From Maribellus sp. CM-23 (lineage in GTDB: Bacteria; Bacteroidota; Bacteroidia; Bacteroidales; Prolixibacteraceae), in NCBI RefSeq assembly GCF_021354595.1, contig NZ_JADWYJ010000001.1:1713446-1777445 (forward strand): a stretch of DNA of 64,000 nucleotides, in the 5' to 3' direction. Below the pieces are notes generated by a model. The model saw nothing but the letters and a program-made list of their open reading frames with translations. It searched no databases and was not told the DNA's origin. Below are positions 9,212-20,331 of the stretch, in pieces (position 1 is the stretch's first letter; the number at the start of each line of letters is the position of its first letter). Position numbers and translations under genes: made by a program.

Positions 9212-10225
9212 TTAAAAAGCTTCCGGGCTATAAATCTCCATAACCACACCTCTGTCCCTGATTACAAACACATCACTTGCTTCATAGGTCTGATCATCAA
9301 TGGATACAGTGAAATCCAAAACAATACCATCGCGCTCTTTATTGCCCCATGAGTATGCTTTTGATTTAAACTCTCCAATACCGCTTACGGTATAAGCAGC
9401 ACCCTCTGCGCCGGTGATCGTACATTTATCTCCTGAGAAATTTAACAACATTGTGATTTCGCCGGTCATTACATCAGAGTTCAAGCTCGTTGTTAATGAA
9501 ACCTGGTTTCTTCCGGTAGTTACCAACTTGGCTGTTGGGTTATTTTCAACGTACTTTTCACTGTAGGTTTTACTTTCAAGTTCGTTACCGCCATTGTCTT
9601 TCACTTTACTTGCCCCGTAATGGAAATAAGTACCGTGGTATTCATTGATATATTTTACGGCAAACATGGTAAAGTTCTTGGGAGCAACAGCCCACTGAGA
9701 AGCGATACGAATATCTGCATTCGGATTAGTAGAACTTCCGGACAGAATGGTATCAACATCAGCTGATCCTTTTAACCTTATTGGAACAACATACCCTAGT
9801 TTTATTGCCAGCGGGTCGTTAAAAAAAGCATCAGTTAACTGTACTTCTATTCCCCCATTCATTTTTCCTGCAGGAATAACAATTTTGCTGTTAGAGCTTA
9901 ATGTAAAGTAGTTGCTTGGCATCATATGTATGGTATCTCCGTTGGCACCAAACAATATGTCATTGCATAAGCTTTCATCTACTTCAATATCAAACTCTCT
10001 GTTCATAGTGTTTTCATACACTCCGCCCATCGCCACCGAAATGATAAATTTGTGGGCATTATCATTCGAATTATCATAAATATAATCGCCCAGAACGAGT
10101 GTCCTCACCGGAAACTGATAAGGAAAATAACCAGAGGTATATTCAAAATCAGGATGTTCAATATCAAAGTTATTACATGCTGTTAACCCTGATAATATTG
10201 TAAGTATTAATAATATCCTTTTCAT
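9212..10225 (-). CDS. Surface glycan-binding lipoprotein (DUF1735/DUF5627-like)
   Basis: The 337-residue protein has a lipobox (SGLTAC, Cys17). The N-terminal half resembles the BT_3987-like DUF1735 immunoglobulin-like domain found next to SusD in many Bacteroidota loci; the C-terminal half (from about VKYINEYHGTYFHYG) resembles DUF5627/DUF4361-type domains. Such proteins sit on the outer membrane and help SusD capture glycan. It lies 27 bases after SusD2 in transcription order and before the lyase block, the usual place for a SusE-like protein. The domain assignment is from memory of the families. Confidence 0.75.
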   Translation of the reverse strand: MKRILLILTILSGLTACNNFDIEHPDFEYTSGYFPYQFPVRTLVLGDYIYDNSNDNAHKFIISVAMGGVYENTMNREFDIEVDESLCNDILFGANGDTIHMMPSNYFTLSSNSKIVIPAGKMNGGIEVQLTDAFFNDPLAIKLGYVVPIRLKGSADVDTILSGSSTNPNADIRIASQWAVAPKNFTMFAVKYINEYHGTYFHYGASKVKDNGGNELESKTYSEKYVENNPTAKLVTTGRNQVSLTTSLNSDVMTGEITMLLNFSGDKCTITGAEGAAYTVSGIGEFKSKAYSWGNKERDGIVLDFTVSIDDQTYEASDVFVIRDRGVVMEIYSPEAF

Positions 10226-10252
10226 ATTTCTGTATTTTTCTTTTTAAAAGTA

Positions 10253-12016
10253 CTAATTCCATCCATCATTTTGGATCAGATTAAATTTAACTATTTCCTT
10301 ATCAGGAATAGGTCCGTAATGCATATACGAGTTATCATAAGCTCGCCCTTCAACCGTAAAATAACTATAGGTACCATTTTCGATACGAACACCTTTTGCC
10401 GGCTCCGTCAGATCTTCTTTCCACCTGCGTAAGTCCCAGAAACGGAAACTTTCAAAACAGAGTTCCAGTCTTCTTTCGTTACGAATAAGCGTACGCATTT
10501 CATCCTTACTTGAGATAGATGCCAAATAACTGTCTGGTTGAGCAATTCCTGCCCGCTGACGTATTGCCCCAATAATATCTTTGGCTGAATATCCGTTACC
10601 TCCCATGCCATCGGGTCCCCATGCCTCATTGGCAGCTTCTGCATAATTCAAAAACAATTCGGTGTACCGTATGTGTGTGTTGAAATGTTTTTGATCGCTG
10701 GTGGATGAAGGATTCAGGTTGACATCGTCCCTTAACAGCTTTCGCAAATAATAACCTGTACGTGTTGAATTCTGCAGGGCATCTAAACCATCGTCGCCAG
10801 CTCCTACTCCCGTATTAATCGTGGTGTTTTTCAACTTACTTCCATCATAAACAATGTACAAACTCAAACGAGGATCCCTTCCTGCATATGGATTCGCCGG
10901 ATCGTAACCGGAATTCTCATCTGTAATAGGGTATCCATTTGCCATCGGGAAAGCATCAACCAAATTCTGAGTGGGATTGATGTCTCCATCTCCATAAAGA
11001 GATGGCGGGAAGTTATTTGCTTCTCTTGTCCTGTTTGAATAAATTGGTCTTCTCCAGAGAATTTCAGCAATATCCTGTTTATTACCTGTTGTGATATCTG
11101 CATCATTCACTTGATCTTTCAGGAAGAAAATATGCCCTTTAGGATCCAGTCCTGCAGGCCCACCAATATCGTCCAGTAAATCGGCATTCAAATCAGCAGC
11201 TTCCTCCCACAACGAAGTATTGTCACTGGCGTTGAATGCAGGACTGGCAGCAAGAAGCGCCAGTCTGGCTTTCATTGCTTCTACGTGTCTTCCGCTCATC
11301 CGTTGTTGAGTCACATCTCCAAAAACAGTATTGTACAATGAAATATCACTTACTTCTGAAAAACCGGCAGGGAGCTCATCTACACTTCCCAAATTACCAT
11401 AATCCAACGGAAGATATGTGAGGGCCTTGTCTAAATCGGATTTTGCACTGCCTACAAAATCGGAAAAACCTGCCCGTGGTGTAGAAAACTCTTCTTTTGT
11501 TTCCAAAAATTTGTCGTAGATGGGTGTTCCCAATAGTTCACCATCAGATCCATAACCACCATGGTTGCGCAAAAGAAAATACTTAAACAACCCTCTCAAA
11601 GCATAAGACTCTCCGGTTAGACGCCTTACATACAAGGCATTCAGATCATCATCGGTCCATTTCCACGGAATAGAATCTACAACATCCAGAAATTTATTTG
11701 CATATAGAATTCCCTGGTTACAGTTGTCCCAAAGACTTTGCGGATTATACAGTGCCGACCATTCTCCGGTCGCAATTCTCATATAAGAGTTTTGTCTGTC
11801 GTTGGAAACAGCATCATCTGTCGCTACTTCATCGTATCTGTAATCGTTTGTTGGGATATAGGTATAGGCTTTTATGAGCAATCCTTCGCCAAATGTAGGA
11901 TCTTCATAAACTCTTTCAATGGTACTATGATTATCATCAGCAGGCTCCAACAGGTCGCACGAAAAGAGTACTACCGGAGCTACCAGCGAGAATAAAAATA
12001 TCTTATATCGTCTCAT
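10253..12016 (-). CDS. SusD/RagB-family outer membrane lipoprotein (pair 2)
   Basis: The 587-residue protein has a lipobox at Cys20 (VVLFSC). It shows the SusD layout: TPR-like helices in the N-terminal two thirds, a mid-protein PANPYAGRDPRLS-like segment, and the C-terminal RagB motifs YAEAANEA and RNERRLELCFESFRFWDLRRW. SusD proteins form the lid over the paired SusC barrel and bind oligosaccharide. It follows SusC2 by 20 bases and precedes the glycan-binding lipoprotein. Confidence 0.93.
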   Translation of the reverse strand: MRRYKIFLFSLVAPVVLFSCDLLEPADDNHSTIERVYEDPTFGEGLLIKAYTYIPTNDYRYDEVATDDAVSNDRQNSYMRIATGEWSALYNPQSLWDNCNQGILYANKFLDVVDSIPWKWTDDDLNALYVRRLTGESYALRGLFKYFLLRNHGGYGSDGELLGTPIYDKFLETKEEFSTPRAGFSDFVGSAKSDLDKALTYLPLDYGNLGSVDELPAGFSEVSDISLYNTVFGDVTQQRMSGRHVEAMKARLALLAASPAFNASDNTSLWEEAADLNADLLDDIGGPAGLDPKGHIFFLKDQVNDADITTGNKQDIAEILWRRPIYSNRTREANNFPPSLYGDGDINPTQNLVDAFPMANGYPITDENSGYDPANPYAGRDPRLSLYIVYDGSKLKNTTINTGVGAGDDGLDALQNSTRTGYYLRKLLRDDVNLNPSSTSDQKHFNTHIRYTELFLNYAEAANEAWGPDGMGGNGYSAKDIIGAIRQRAGIAQPDSYLASISSKDEMRTLIRNERRLELCFESFRFWDLRRWKEDLTEPAKGVRIENGTYSYFTVEGRAYDNSYMHYGPIPDKEIVKFNLIQNDGWN

Positions 12017-12036
12017 AATATTAATCTTAAAGTGAA

Positions 12037-15000
12037 TTAAAAGTTAGCTTTTACACCTATCGAGAAAGTTCGGTAGTATGGTTCTCCACCAATACGACGT
12101 TCTCTAATTTCTTTATTCTTGGCAAATTGGAAAACGTTTGATGTATTGACAAAAACATTCAAATCTTTCATCAGCAAAGATTTTGTAACAGCCTCCGGAA
12201 AAGTGTAATTGAGTTGAACTTTTCGGATCTCGAAATAATCATTATTATACAACCAGAAGCTGGATCTGCGCAGGTTATTGCTATTGGACTGAGAACTTAT
12301 TCTCGGATATTTCGCCGTATTTTTTGTTTCCGGAGTCCAGGCATCCCTGACAACTTCAGAATACTTATCGTTTGCGTCAATCCAATAATAACTACCTTCC
12401 TTGAAGGTCTCTGATCCCGAACGTCCTTCTCCTAGAACATAAAGGGTAAAGGCTTTATACGAAACTTTCATTTGCAATCCGCCGGAGAAAGGAGCCTGCC
12501 AGCGACGCAAGTAAACTTCGTCATTTCCATCAATGATATTGTCACCATTTTGATCTTTGTATTTTAAATCGCCTGGTTTTACCGTTCCAAATGTTTGGTA
12601 CGGGCTATCATCGATATCCTGCTGGTCTTCAAAAAATCCGATCGCCTCTAAACCAAAAGTTGCATCCACCGGATTACCTTTTCTGTATTGGTAGTCATTA
12701 TCATAAACTTCATCCACTTTTGTTTGCTCAGAAGTTACATAAAGTGCATTTGCTGCCAGGTAAAAGTCCCAGTCACCAACAGACTTGTTGAAAGTAAGCC
12801 CAAATTCAATTCCCTTGTATTGGTTGGCATTAAAGTTCTCGTAAGGAATAAAGTTCGAATAAAAACTTGGATAGGCTGTACTTGGCCTTGTTACCAGGTC
12901 GTTATATACATCATAAAATAGATTTACTTCTGCTCCCAATACTTTGTCGAAAAACATCCCTTCAATACCCAGGTTAATTTCATTCCGTTTTGCATATCCT
13001 AAATTAGGATTGCTACTCCAACTTGAAGCAATTCCGGAGCGACTACGTGTACCTTCGTACCAGTTATAGCTGCCGGAACCGCCATATCTGTTGTCGTAAT
13101 AAAAGAAACCTCCGATTGGTATGTCTGATTTTAGGATCCCTCCGGAAAGACGTAGCTTTAAATAATCCACGTTATTAGCTGAAGCTAAAAAGTCTTCGTT
13201 GCTTAAAACCCATGCAAGCCCCAAAGAAGGAGAGAAGCCTCCCCTGTTTCCATCCGGAAGTTTTACGGAGTTTACATAAGCACTACTAAAATCAACTAAA
13301 TACTTTCTGTCAAAAGCGTAGGTTAACTGCAAGCCCAAATGTGCACTTTTTACTCCCTGAAAATCTCCTTCTTCCTTATAATTATTTCCATAGCCAAGAA
13401 GCGACCCGGTAATATGGTGTACATCATTAAACATTCGGTCGTAGCTCAACTGCCCGTAAAAGCCAAAACGTCTTTTAAAGTATGTCCCGCCAACTACCTG
13501 CGTGCCTGGCCGTGTATCATTTCCATGCTGGATTAGGTCTACGACCAAATCTTCATCCTCGGCCCATACAGGTTCGTAAACTGAATACTCGTTGGCGATC
13601 GTTTGGAGATAGCTAGTAAAGTAATCAAAACTGATATTTGTATGGAACGATAAGCCCTGGGTCACTTTATTCAGGTCAAAATCAATTCGGTTGTTAAATG
13701 AAAATTTTCGATAGATGGCCTCCACAACTCCAGCGGCATAACTATCAGCAATCGAATTTGTAAGGTAGTTGGAGTTACCTCCCAGGAGGTATTTTCCGTC
13801 CACATCGTTTTTCCGTCCTTTCAACAGCGAATTCTCAGGATCGATCAGGTCAAAAGGAATAAGCGGGGTAAACTCAAATGGTCTTATTGAACTGGCATTG
13901 CCCCAGAAACTTCCCCGTTGTCCTTTGTTATTGCCAAAAAGAGATGAACCATCTACTGATGTTTTAATCCAGTCATTAATCTTAAGATCAACATTCCCCC
14001 TAACATTGAATATATTGTTTCTGGCATTAGCTCCTTCTCCAAAGTCTAAAATTCCTCCTGATGAATACCAGCCCACGTTGGTATAATAACTTGCATTTTC
14101 ATTTCCTCCGGAAAATTCACCATTCAAATCGAAATATGTTTTGAAGTCTTTTAAATACTCATCCGAGTAATAATCTACATCCGGATAGCGATACATGTTG
14201 CCATTTCTGTAATTATCGATTGTTTCATCACTGTATAAAGGTGCAAGTCCGTCACTCTCTCTGGCCTTATTAAAGTAAGTCATGTATTCGGCCGAGCCTA
14301 AATATTCAGGCAACTCACGGGGAGTGGAAAGTCCATAGTTAAATGAAAAATCCATTTTCTTTTTAAAAGGTTCTCCCCTTTTTGTAGTGATCAAAACAAC
14401 GCCATTAACTGCTGCTGTTCCGTATAAAATTGCGGCATTTACATCTTTGAGTACTGATATCTTTTCGATTTCCGATAACCTGAGAGATTCAATATCACGA
14501 GGTAATCCATCAACAATAAACAGAGCATTTCCCGATTCAAGACCACTTCCTGTTAATGATGCAACGTTAATATTTATACCGATCCCCCGTATACTGTTGC
14601 TTCCTAGTAGGCCTAGGGTACGACCTGTTAGCACATCGCCTGCCCAAATAGTATTATCTATTGCATTAATTTCTGATACATCTAAAGAACTGACCGCACC
14701 AACAACATCTCCCTGAAATACTCTTCCAAAAGCAACGTCAACTTTGTTGTTTTCTCCATACATAAAAGGTGTCTTTTTTAACTCGACGCCGGACATACTT
14801 TGTATTTCAATTTGGGTAAGAATAACTTTCTCAAATCCCTCTGCTTCAATCACAACTTTAGAACCGGATTCAACAACAAAACTAAACTTCCCATTAGGGT
14901 CTGTTTTGGTATAAGCTTTATCACAGAACACCTGTGCATTTTCCACAGGATTCCCATTCTCATCGGCCACAACCGACTCGATGGTTACTAACTTCTCTGA

Positions 15001-15078
15001 CTGAGCAAATATATTATTGGAAATGAATAATACTAATACACACAGAAAAGCTAATATTATTGTATTCTTCTTTTTCAT
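12037..15078 (-). CDS. SusC/RagA-family TonB-dependent transporter (pair 2)
   Basis: The 1013-residue protein has a signal peptide, an N-terminal carboxypeptidase-regulatory-like beta domain (about residues 30-100), then a plug domain containing SIRGIGIN, LFIVDGLPRDIESL and ISVLKDVNAAILYGTAAVNGVV, and a long beta barrel. The regulatory-like domain is divergent: it lacks the usual PLPGV string and has NPVENAQVF. There is no STN domain, so signalling to an ECF sigma/anti-sigma pair is not expected. It imports oligosaccharide across the outer membrane with SusD2. It is 30 bases after SusD1. Confidence 0.93.
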   Translation of the reverse strand: MKKKNTIILAFLCVLVLFISNNIFAQSEKLVTIESVVADENGNPVENAQVFCDKAYTKTDPNGKFSFVVESGSKVVIEAEGFEKVILTQIEIQSMSGVELKKTPFMYGENNKVDVAFGRVFQGDVVGAVSSLDVSEINAIDNTIWAGDVLTGRTLGLLGSNSIRGIGININVASLTGSGLESGNALFIVDGLPRDIESLRLSEIEKISVLKDVNAAILYGTAAVNGVVLITTKRGEPFKKKMDFSFNYGLSTPRELPEYLGSAEYMTYFNKARESDGLAPLYSDETIDNYRNGNMYRYPDVDYYSDEYLKDFKTYFDLNGEFSGGNENASYYTNVGWYSSGGILDFGEGANARNNIFNVRGNVDLKINDWIKTSVDGSSLFGNNKGQRGSFWGNASSIRPFEFTPLIPFDLIDPENSLLKGRKNDVDGKYLLGGNSNYLTNSIADSYAAGVVEAIYRKFSFNNRIDFDLNKVTQGLSFHTNISFDYFTSYLQTIANEYSVYEPVWAEDEDLVVDLIQHGNDTRPGTQVVGGTYFKRRFGFYGQLSYDRMFNDVHHITGSLLGYGNNYKEEGDFQGVKSAHLGLQLTYAFDRKYLVDFSSAYVNSVKLPDGNRGGFSPSLGLAWVLSNEDFLASANNVDYLKLRLSGGILKSDIPIGGFFYYDNRYGGSGSYNWYEGTRSRSGIASSWSSNPNLGYAKRNEINLGIEGMFFDKVLGAEVNLFYDVYNDLVTRPSTAYPSFYSNFIPYENFNANQYKGIEFGLTFNKSVGDWDFYLAANALYVTSEQTKVDEVYDNDYQYRKGNPVDATFGLEAIGFFEDQQDIDDSPYQTFGTVKPGDLKYKDQNGDNIIDGNDEVYLRRWQAPFSGGLQMKVSYKAFTLYVLGEGRSGSETFKEGSYYWIDANDKYSEVVRDAWTPETKNTAKYPRISSQSNSNNLRRSSFWLYNNDYFEIRKVQLNYTFPEAVTKSLLMKDLNVFVNTSNVFQFAKNKEIRERRIGGEPYYRTFSIGVKANF

Positions 15079-15108
15079 TTGTTAATGATTTTTAATTTAA
15101 GACTTAGC

Positions 15109-16911
15109 CTACCATCCCGGGTTCTGAGGGAATCCTTCAAATATCTTGGTATCAGACACCGGCAAAGGAAGCCAGTTGTGTTTCTTTTCTGCTACTCTTT
15201 TTATCACAACTCTTTCGCTTATGTTGATCGGCTTTCCATCGGGGTCACGATCAAAATCGATAGCGGTTTTTTCAAGATAACGAGGATCTCCGTTACGGTT
15301 CCAGCGACGCAGGTCACAAAAACGGGCGCCTTCCATGAACAATTCCACAGCCCTCTCACGGACGATTTCTTCAAAAAATACGTCTTTATTTGCTGTATAT
15401 TTAGCAGTTAGGTCAGGTAATTGAGCCCTGTTTCTTACAGCATTTACTGCTTCAACAGCAGTCATTGTATAATTAGCTGAACTTGCATTAGGTCCTCCGT
15501 TACCACTAAACAGAACCGCCTCGGCATACATAAGATATACATCAGCCATACGTAAGTAGGGTACGTAAGCAGCCAGGTTTCCGGCTTTGGACACAGTAAA
15601 AGCCTTATCCATCCCATTAAATTTCCTTGAATAATATCCGGTAACACTCGGCGGGTTTATTTGCGAGCGATGGCGACCTCCGGTGTATAATTCTGCGTAT
15701 TTATCAGCACTCCGAATATTGGAGAAATTATCACCGTCTTTTACTATAAATTTAGCAAAACGGGGTTCAAGGTTTGACCATGGATCATTGGAATCATAGC
15801 CAGACTCGGGATCGTCGATTGGTAGTCCGTTGGCCATCGCAAAGTTTTTCACAATATTGTGGGTAGGTACATCTGCACTTGATCCACTATTTAACCCGAA
15901 CGACGATGGAACAGTAGCCCCGACGGTTGACCAACGTATACGTCCACGGTTGTATATCGTGGGGTTCATTATCGTTTCAATACCGCCCGTTTTCGCATGG
16001 TTAAACCGGTAAAAAATGTCCGTATAACTACTCCAAGGCTGCAATCCATATATTCCGGTTTCATCAGCCAACTTTAACAATTCACCAAAAGCGCTTGCTG
16101 CTTGCTGGCACAACTCAGCATTGTACGAAGCACTTCCTGTTGCTTCTTCATTCATCATGGGACTGGCTCCATATAATAAAGCTTTTCCAAGATAACCAAG
16201 TGCAAAGAACTTATTAACGCGATCCATATTATGACCTAAAGTTGCCTGCCCGGCTTCTGTTTCATCCCAATGATTGGGCAAAAGATCGGCAGCCGCACGA
16301 AAGTCCTTGGCCATCTCTACAGCCATCTCCTGAAATGTGAGCCGATTAAACTCTTCTGTAATAAGACTTTCAGTTGGCTCCAATACTCTTGTTATATAGG
16401 GTAATCCACCCCAATATCTTCCAAGCTCAAAATGGAACCATGCCCTAAAAAACAGGGCTTGCCCTTTTAACAAGTCTTTCTCTTCCTGCGTTCCTTCAAA
16501 CAAACCTTCTTCTTCGAGTTTGGCAAGTGCCAGGTTGGCTTTTCGAATGGCGTACCAGGCATACTCATATACTCTTCTATCTCTTCCTTCATTGGAAGTA
16601 GTATTTACACTCTTACCTGAAAAATAACCTTCATTAGACCAGTAGTTTCCGATATCAAAGTTGTATATCTTATTGTTCAGGTTTTCGTCAGCAAACGAAT
16701 AGTTGTTCCAGGCTCCCCCCTTATCGGGATCCATCACACAGTTGTACAGTTCTTCAATTGATCCCTGAAAACTAAAAAAGTTTCCGAAAGCATCCTTTTC
16801 ACTAATATCTGCTTCAGGTGCTTTGTCCAGATAATCTTCACATGATGTTGATATTGAAATCAATAGTATGAAAATCACATAAAAGCTTATATTATATTTT
16901 ATACGTTTCAT
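15109..16911 (-). CDS. SusD/RagB-family outer membrane lipoprotein (pair 1)
   Basis: The 600-residue protein has a lipobox (SISTSC, Cys24) followed by EDYLDKAPEADISE, a typical SusD N-terminus. The TPR-like helices and the C-terminal signature YAEAVLF, then RERAVELFMEGARFCDLRRWN, are present. It pairs with SusC1 (11 bases upstream in transcription). The two SusD proteins differ clearly in sequence, which suggests two ligands or two chain lengths rather than a recent duplication (inference). Confidence 0.94.
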   Translation of the reverse strand: MKRIKYNISFYVIFILLISISTSCEDYLDKAPEADISEKDAFGNFFSFQGSIEELYNCVMDPDKGGAWNNYSFADENLNNKIYNFDIGNYWSNEGYFSGKSVNTTSNEGRDRRVYEYAWYAIRKANLALAKLEEEGLFEGTQEEKDLLKGQALFFRAWFHFELGRYWGGLPYITRVLEPTESLITEEFNRLTFQEMAVEMAKDFRAAADLLPNHWDETEAGQATLGHNMDRVNKFFALGYLGKALLYGASPMMNEEATGSASYNAELCQQAASAFGELLKLADETGIYGLQPWSSYTDIFYRFNHAKTGGIETIMNPTIYNRGRIRWSTVGATVPSSFGLNSGSSADVPTHNIVKNFAMANGLPIDDPESGYDSNDPWSNLEPRFAKFIVKDGDNFSNIRSADKYAELYTGGRHRSQINPPSVTGYYSRKFNGMDKAFTVSKAGNLAAYVPYLRMADVYLMYAEAVLFSGNGGPNASSANYTMTAVEAVNAVRNRAQLPDLTAKYTANKDVFFEEIVRERAVELFMEGARFCDLRRWNRNGDPRYLEKTAIDFDRDPDGKPINISERVVIKRVAEKKHNWLPLPVSDTKIFEGFPQNPGW

Positions 16912-16922
16912 GTTCTAGCTTT

Positions 16923-19900
16923 TTAAAAGGTTAAATCAATTCCTAAGTTAATCCTCTTAGTAGTTGGGTAGGCTCCTTGCGTGTCACTACCTCCACTATA
17001 TGAGCTTTCGCGGTCGTCAGGTAAATCTGACCAAAAGAACAAGTTATTACCGTTAAGGAATATCCTTAAATTATCAAATCCAGCCTGCTTTACCCATGCC
17101 AGGTTATTAAAGGAATAGGCAACCTCCGCCGTTCTCAATCTTAAAAAAGAAGCATCATACAAGTAATAATCACCTACATTCTCTGCCGGTGTTTTCCACC
17201 GTGGCAGGAAAGATGAAGCGTTTGGATTATCCTTTGACCAATAGTCTTTAACATGGCCAAAAACAACATCAATATCATTGTTGAAATTGTTAAAAGGAAT
17301 ATACCTGTTGGCGTTGTTAACACCATAGAACTGAACCATAAAACTCCAGCCCCCGTAGTTAAGCCCCAAAGAAAGGTTAGCGGTATTCTGCGGAATATTC
17401 GAATATCCAATTGGAGCACTATCTTCAGTACTTTTAATTACTCCATCCGCATTAAAATCAAGTAAATTATAATAGCCCGGAAGTTTTTGAAGATCATTGG
17501 TTTCAGTAGGAACGCTGGCAAATACTTCATCCCAGTTGTTGTAAAATCCGGTTGAAATCAGCCTTTTCTGTTGGCCAATTGGATATCCTTTTGCCATTAG
17601 ATAATCTAACTGCAATGGGGGATCATCGCGAAAGATTACCTCGTTTTCGTTGTGAGTAATAGCCAGGTTAGACCAGACATCAAAACGTCCAAACTTTTTA
17701 TTAAATCCTAGCTCCACTTCAAACCCTTTGGCCTTTACACGTCCAAGGTTGGCACTGGGAGGAGTTACCCCAAAAAATGAAGGAACAGTTCTACTCCCTC
17801 CTGACATCAAAATATCTGTCCTGTCTTCGGTGAAATAATCAACAGTTAAGGACAACATATTTTTCATTAAACCCAGTTCCAAACCAATATTTGTTTTCAC
17901 TGCTGTTTCCCACTGGATATCAGGATTCCCAACAGATTTTTCCCGGTAGAAAGTATAAGGGCTTCGCCCGTTACTTCTTTCACTTAACCTGGCGTATCCG
18001 CCGTATGCAAGCTGTGAGGCATAAAGCCATGGAATTGCACTCACCTTGTCATCTCCCACCTTACCAATGCTGTATCTGAGTTTCAGCCTGTCAATCCAGT
18101 CAACCTCGAAAAATTTTTCGTTGGAAACATACCATCCTAAAGCCAGAGACGGGAAAAAATCGAAACGGTAGCCCGGTCCAAACTGTTCTGAACCATTGTA
18201 AGCACCGTTTACTTCTAAAAGATATCGTGAGTTATAATCATAAGTGGCACGAAAAACCCAGTCTTCCCGATACTTTTTAAACATACTTCCATAGGCAAAT
18301 TCTTCTCGTTTAAACACACCCATTGCACTCACATTGTGCGCGTCAAATTTTCTTGCCCAGTTTAATTGTGCTTCATAAGATAATCTCCTGGATACGGGAA
18401 TCCCGTTGGACCAGTTTGCTTCTTTTATATCTTCCTGTCTAATACCCCAAGGGCTCAGTACCCAATCATATTCTTCGTCACTTACAGGAAGCAACACGGT
18501 ATATTCACTTGGATCCTGATCGGGTCCTTCATAAAGCATTGGATAGATTTGTTTGTAAGGCACATTTGTACGCGCCTCGTTCGGTCTTATGCTGTTTTGC
18601 TGATCCCAGATTCCCCCCTCAGAGCGAATGCTATTATCATAAAACAAACTGGCTTTAAACTTTAATCCTTTGGTTATAAAATCGAGATTTTGAGTAAGCG
18701 AGAAATCTGAATTGAGTTGAGTTGTTCTTGTTTCCCGAATACCAATATTGTACACTACTGCAATGGGGTTTAGGGTGTTGTTACCCCCCTCCTGGTAAGC
18801 TCCCCATCTACCGTCCTCGTGCATTGGAATCATAAGGTTGGGAGCAATATAATAAGTTGCTGCCCACATCCACCAATCTGCCCGGCTCGTACTCCCTTCG
18901 TTATTCCAGTTCGTGTTCTTTTGGCTATAATACCCGGAAAGATTAACCGCAAGTTTTGTTGTTTTACTTAACTGAAAATCAATGTTACTCCGAAAATTAA
19001 ACCTGTTGAAGTTATAGTTCGGATCATATCCTTTCTGGTTATCAAAGTCTTTGAACATGTCACCTTCGTGCGTATATCCTAACAGTCCGTAATATTTTAC
19101 TGAATTACTTCCCCCTCTGGCACTAAGTGTCGCCTTGTGCGAGAAACCTACGTCTTTGAACATTTCTTCCTCCCAATCCACATTGGGATAGATTACTGCA
19201 TACTCAGCCGATTGAGGTTTACGGTAACGTTGTACAATTTCATATGGCACATACGCATTCCATGATGGCTCATTCATAACACCTTCACGTTCAATGATCT
19301 CATTCTTCGCCATCATTGCATCATATGAATCCAGCTTTTCAGGCTGTCTGGATAACATTATACCGGTAGCGACGTAATTAAAATTCAGTTTTGTCTTACC
19401 TTCTTTACCTCGCTTTGTCGTGATCAGAATCACACCATTTGCTCCTTTCACTCCAAAGACAGCTGTTGCAGAAGCATCTTTTAATACTGAAATGCTTTCG
19501 ACCTCATTAACATCGATGTTGTTCATGTCTCTCTCAACACCATCAACCAGAATCAATGGTTGGCCACCATTCCAGGTGTTCTGCCCACGAATGTAAATGT
19601 TGGTTGCACTTTCACCCGTTAATATACCACCCGGCTCACCGGATGAAGTAAGTGAAACAATACCTGGTAAGTTTCCAGATAAAGCCTGGCGAAGATCGGT
19701 TACATTACCCGTTCGTTTTAGCTCTTCTTCCGATGCCTGAGCAATGGAGCCAACAACACTCTCCTTTTTTTGAACACCATAGCCCACAGCTACTACTTCT
19801 TCGAGGCCAATACTCTGCTCTTCCATCACTACCTCAAAAGCAGTCTTATTGCCTACCAGAATCTCTTGAGTTTTTAACCCAACAAAGGAAAAAACCAGCG

Positions 19901-20129
19901 TAGACTCCTGGTTAACATTTGGAATCGAAAAATTTCCATCCACATCGGTCACTGTCCCCTGCGTGGTACCCTTTATCATAACAGATACTCCTGGCAAAGG
20001 CAGTCCCCCCTCATCGATCACTCTTCCGTTAACCGTTTTCTGTGCGGAAGCACTCAGACAAACAGTAACGAAGAGGAAACACAACATCAAAAAGCTAACT
20101 GCTTTTTTAATTCCGTTTTTGTCTTTCAT
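16923..20129 (-). CDS. SusC/RagA-family TonB-dependent transporter (pair 1)
   Basis: The 1068-residue protein has a signal peptide, a carboxypeptidase-regulatory-like domain (about 30-105, with VNGRVIDEGGLPLPGVSV), the SusC signature VVAVGYGVQKK before the plug, a plug with IYIRGQNTWNGGQPLILVDG, and a complete barrel ending in INLGIDLTF. It is the first gene of the SusC1-to-lyase operon. The 280-base upstream gap holds the GH88 terminator and must contain its own promoter; no good TAnnTTTG box was found there by eye. Confidence 0.95.
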   Translation of the reverse strand: MKDKNGIKKAVSFLMLCFLFVTVCLSASAQKTVNGRVIDEGGLPLPGVSVMIKGTTQGTVTDVDGNFSIPNVNQESTLVFSFVGLKTQEILVGNKTAFEVVMEEQSIGLEEVVAVGYGVQKKESVVGSIAQASEEELKRTGNVTDLRQALSGNLPGIVSLTSSGEPGGILTGESATNIYIRGQNTWNGGQPLILVDGVERDMNNIDVNEVESISVLKDASATAVFGVKGANGVILITTKRGKEGKTKLNFNYVATGIMLSRQPEKLDSYDAMMAKNEIIEREGVMNEPSWNAYVPYEIVQRYRKPQSAEYAVIYPNVDWEEEMFKDVGFSHKATLSARGGSNSVKYYGLLGYTHEGDMFKDFDNQKGYDPNYNFNRFNFRSNIDFQLSKTTKLAVNLSGYYSQKNTNWNNEGSTSRADWWMWAATYYIAPNLMIPMHEDGRWGAYQEGGNNTLNPIAVVYNIGIRETRTTQLNSDFSLTQNLDFITKGLKFKASLFYDNSIRSEGGIWDQQNSIRPNEARTNVPYKQIYPMLYEGPDQDPSEYTVLLPVSDEEYDWVLSPWGIRQEDIKEANWSNGIPVSRRLSYEAQLNWARKFDAHNVSAMGVFKREEFAYGSMFKKYREDWVFRATYDYNSRYLLEVNGAYNGSEQFGPGYRFDFFPSLALGWYVSNEKFFEVDWIDRLKLRYSIGKVGDDKVSAIPWLYASQLAYGGYARLSERSNGRSPYTFYREKSVGNPDIQWETAVKTNIGLELGLMKNMLSLTVDYFTEDRTDILMSGGSRTVPSFFGVTPPSANLGRVKAKGFEVELGFNKKFGRFDVWSNLAITHNENEVIFRDDPPLQLDYLMAKGYPIGQQKRLISTGFYNNWDEVFASVPTETNDLQKLPGYYNLLDFNADGVIKSTEDSAPIGYSNIPQNTANLSLGLNYGGWSFMVQFYGVNNANRYIPFNNFNNDIDVVFGHVKDYWSKDNPNASSFLPRWKTPAENVGDYYLYDASFLRLRTAEVAYSFNNLAWVKQAGFDNLRIFLNGNNLFFWSDLPDDRESSYSGGSDTQGAYPTTKRINLGIDLTF

Positions 20130-20331
20130 GAAGATTTATTTTAGGTTAATATTCAGTTTTATTTAGTTTAGTTAAAACTCCTAACTGACAACAAATTACA
20201 GTATCCCCAGTCCTTATTTATAAGAAGAATACTGATTCGTTAATGACAAGAATCACGTATAAACCGATAATTGTAATGTTATAGGTTACTTCAGATTTAA
20301 TATGGCTTACATCGATAAAAACATAGTATAA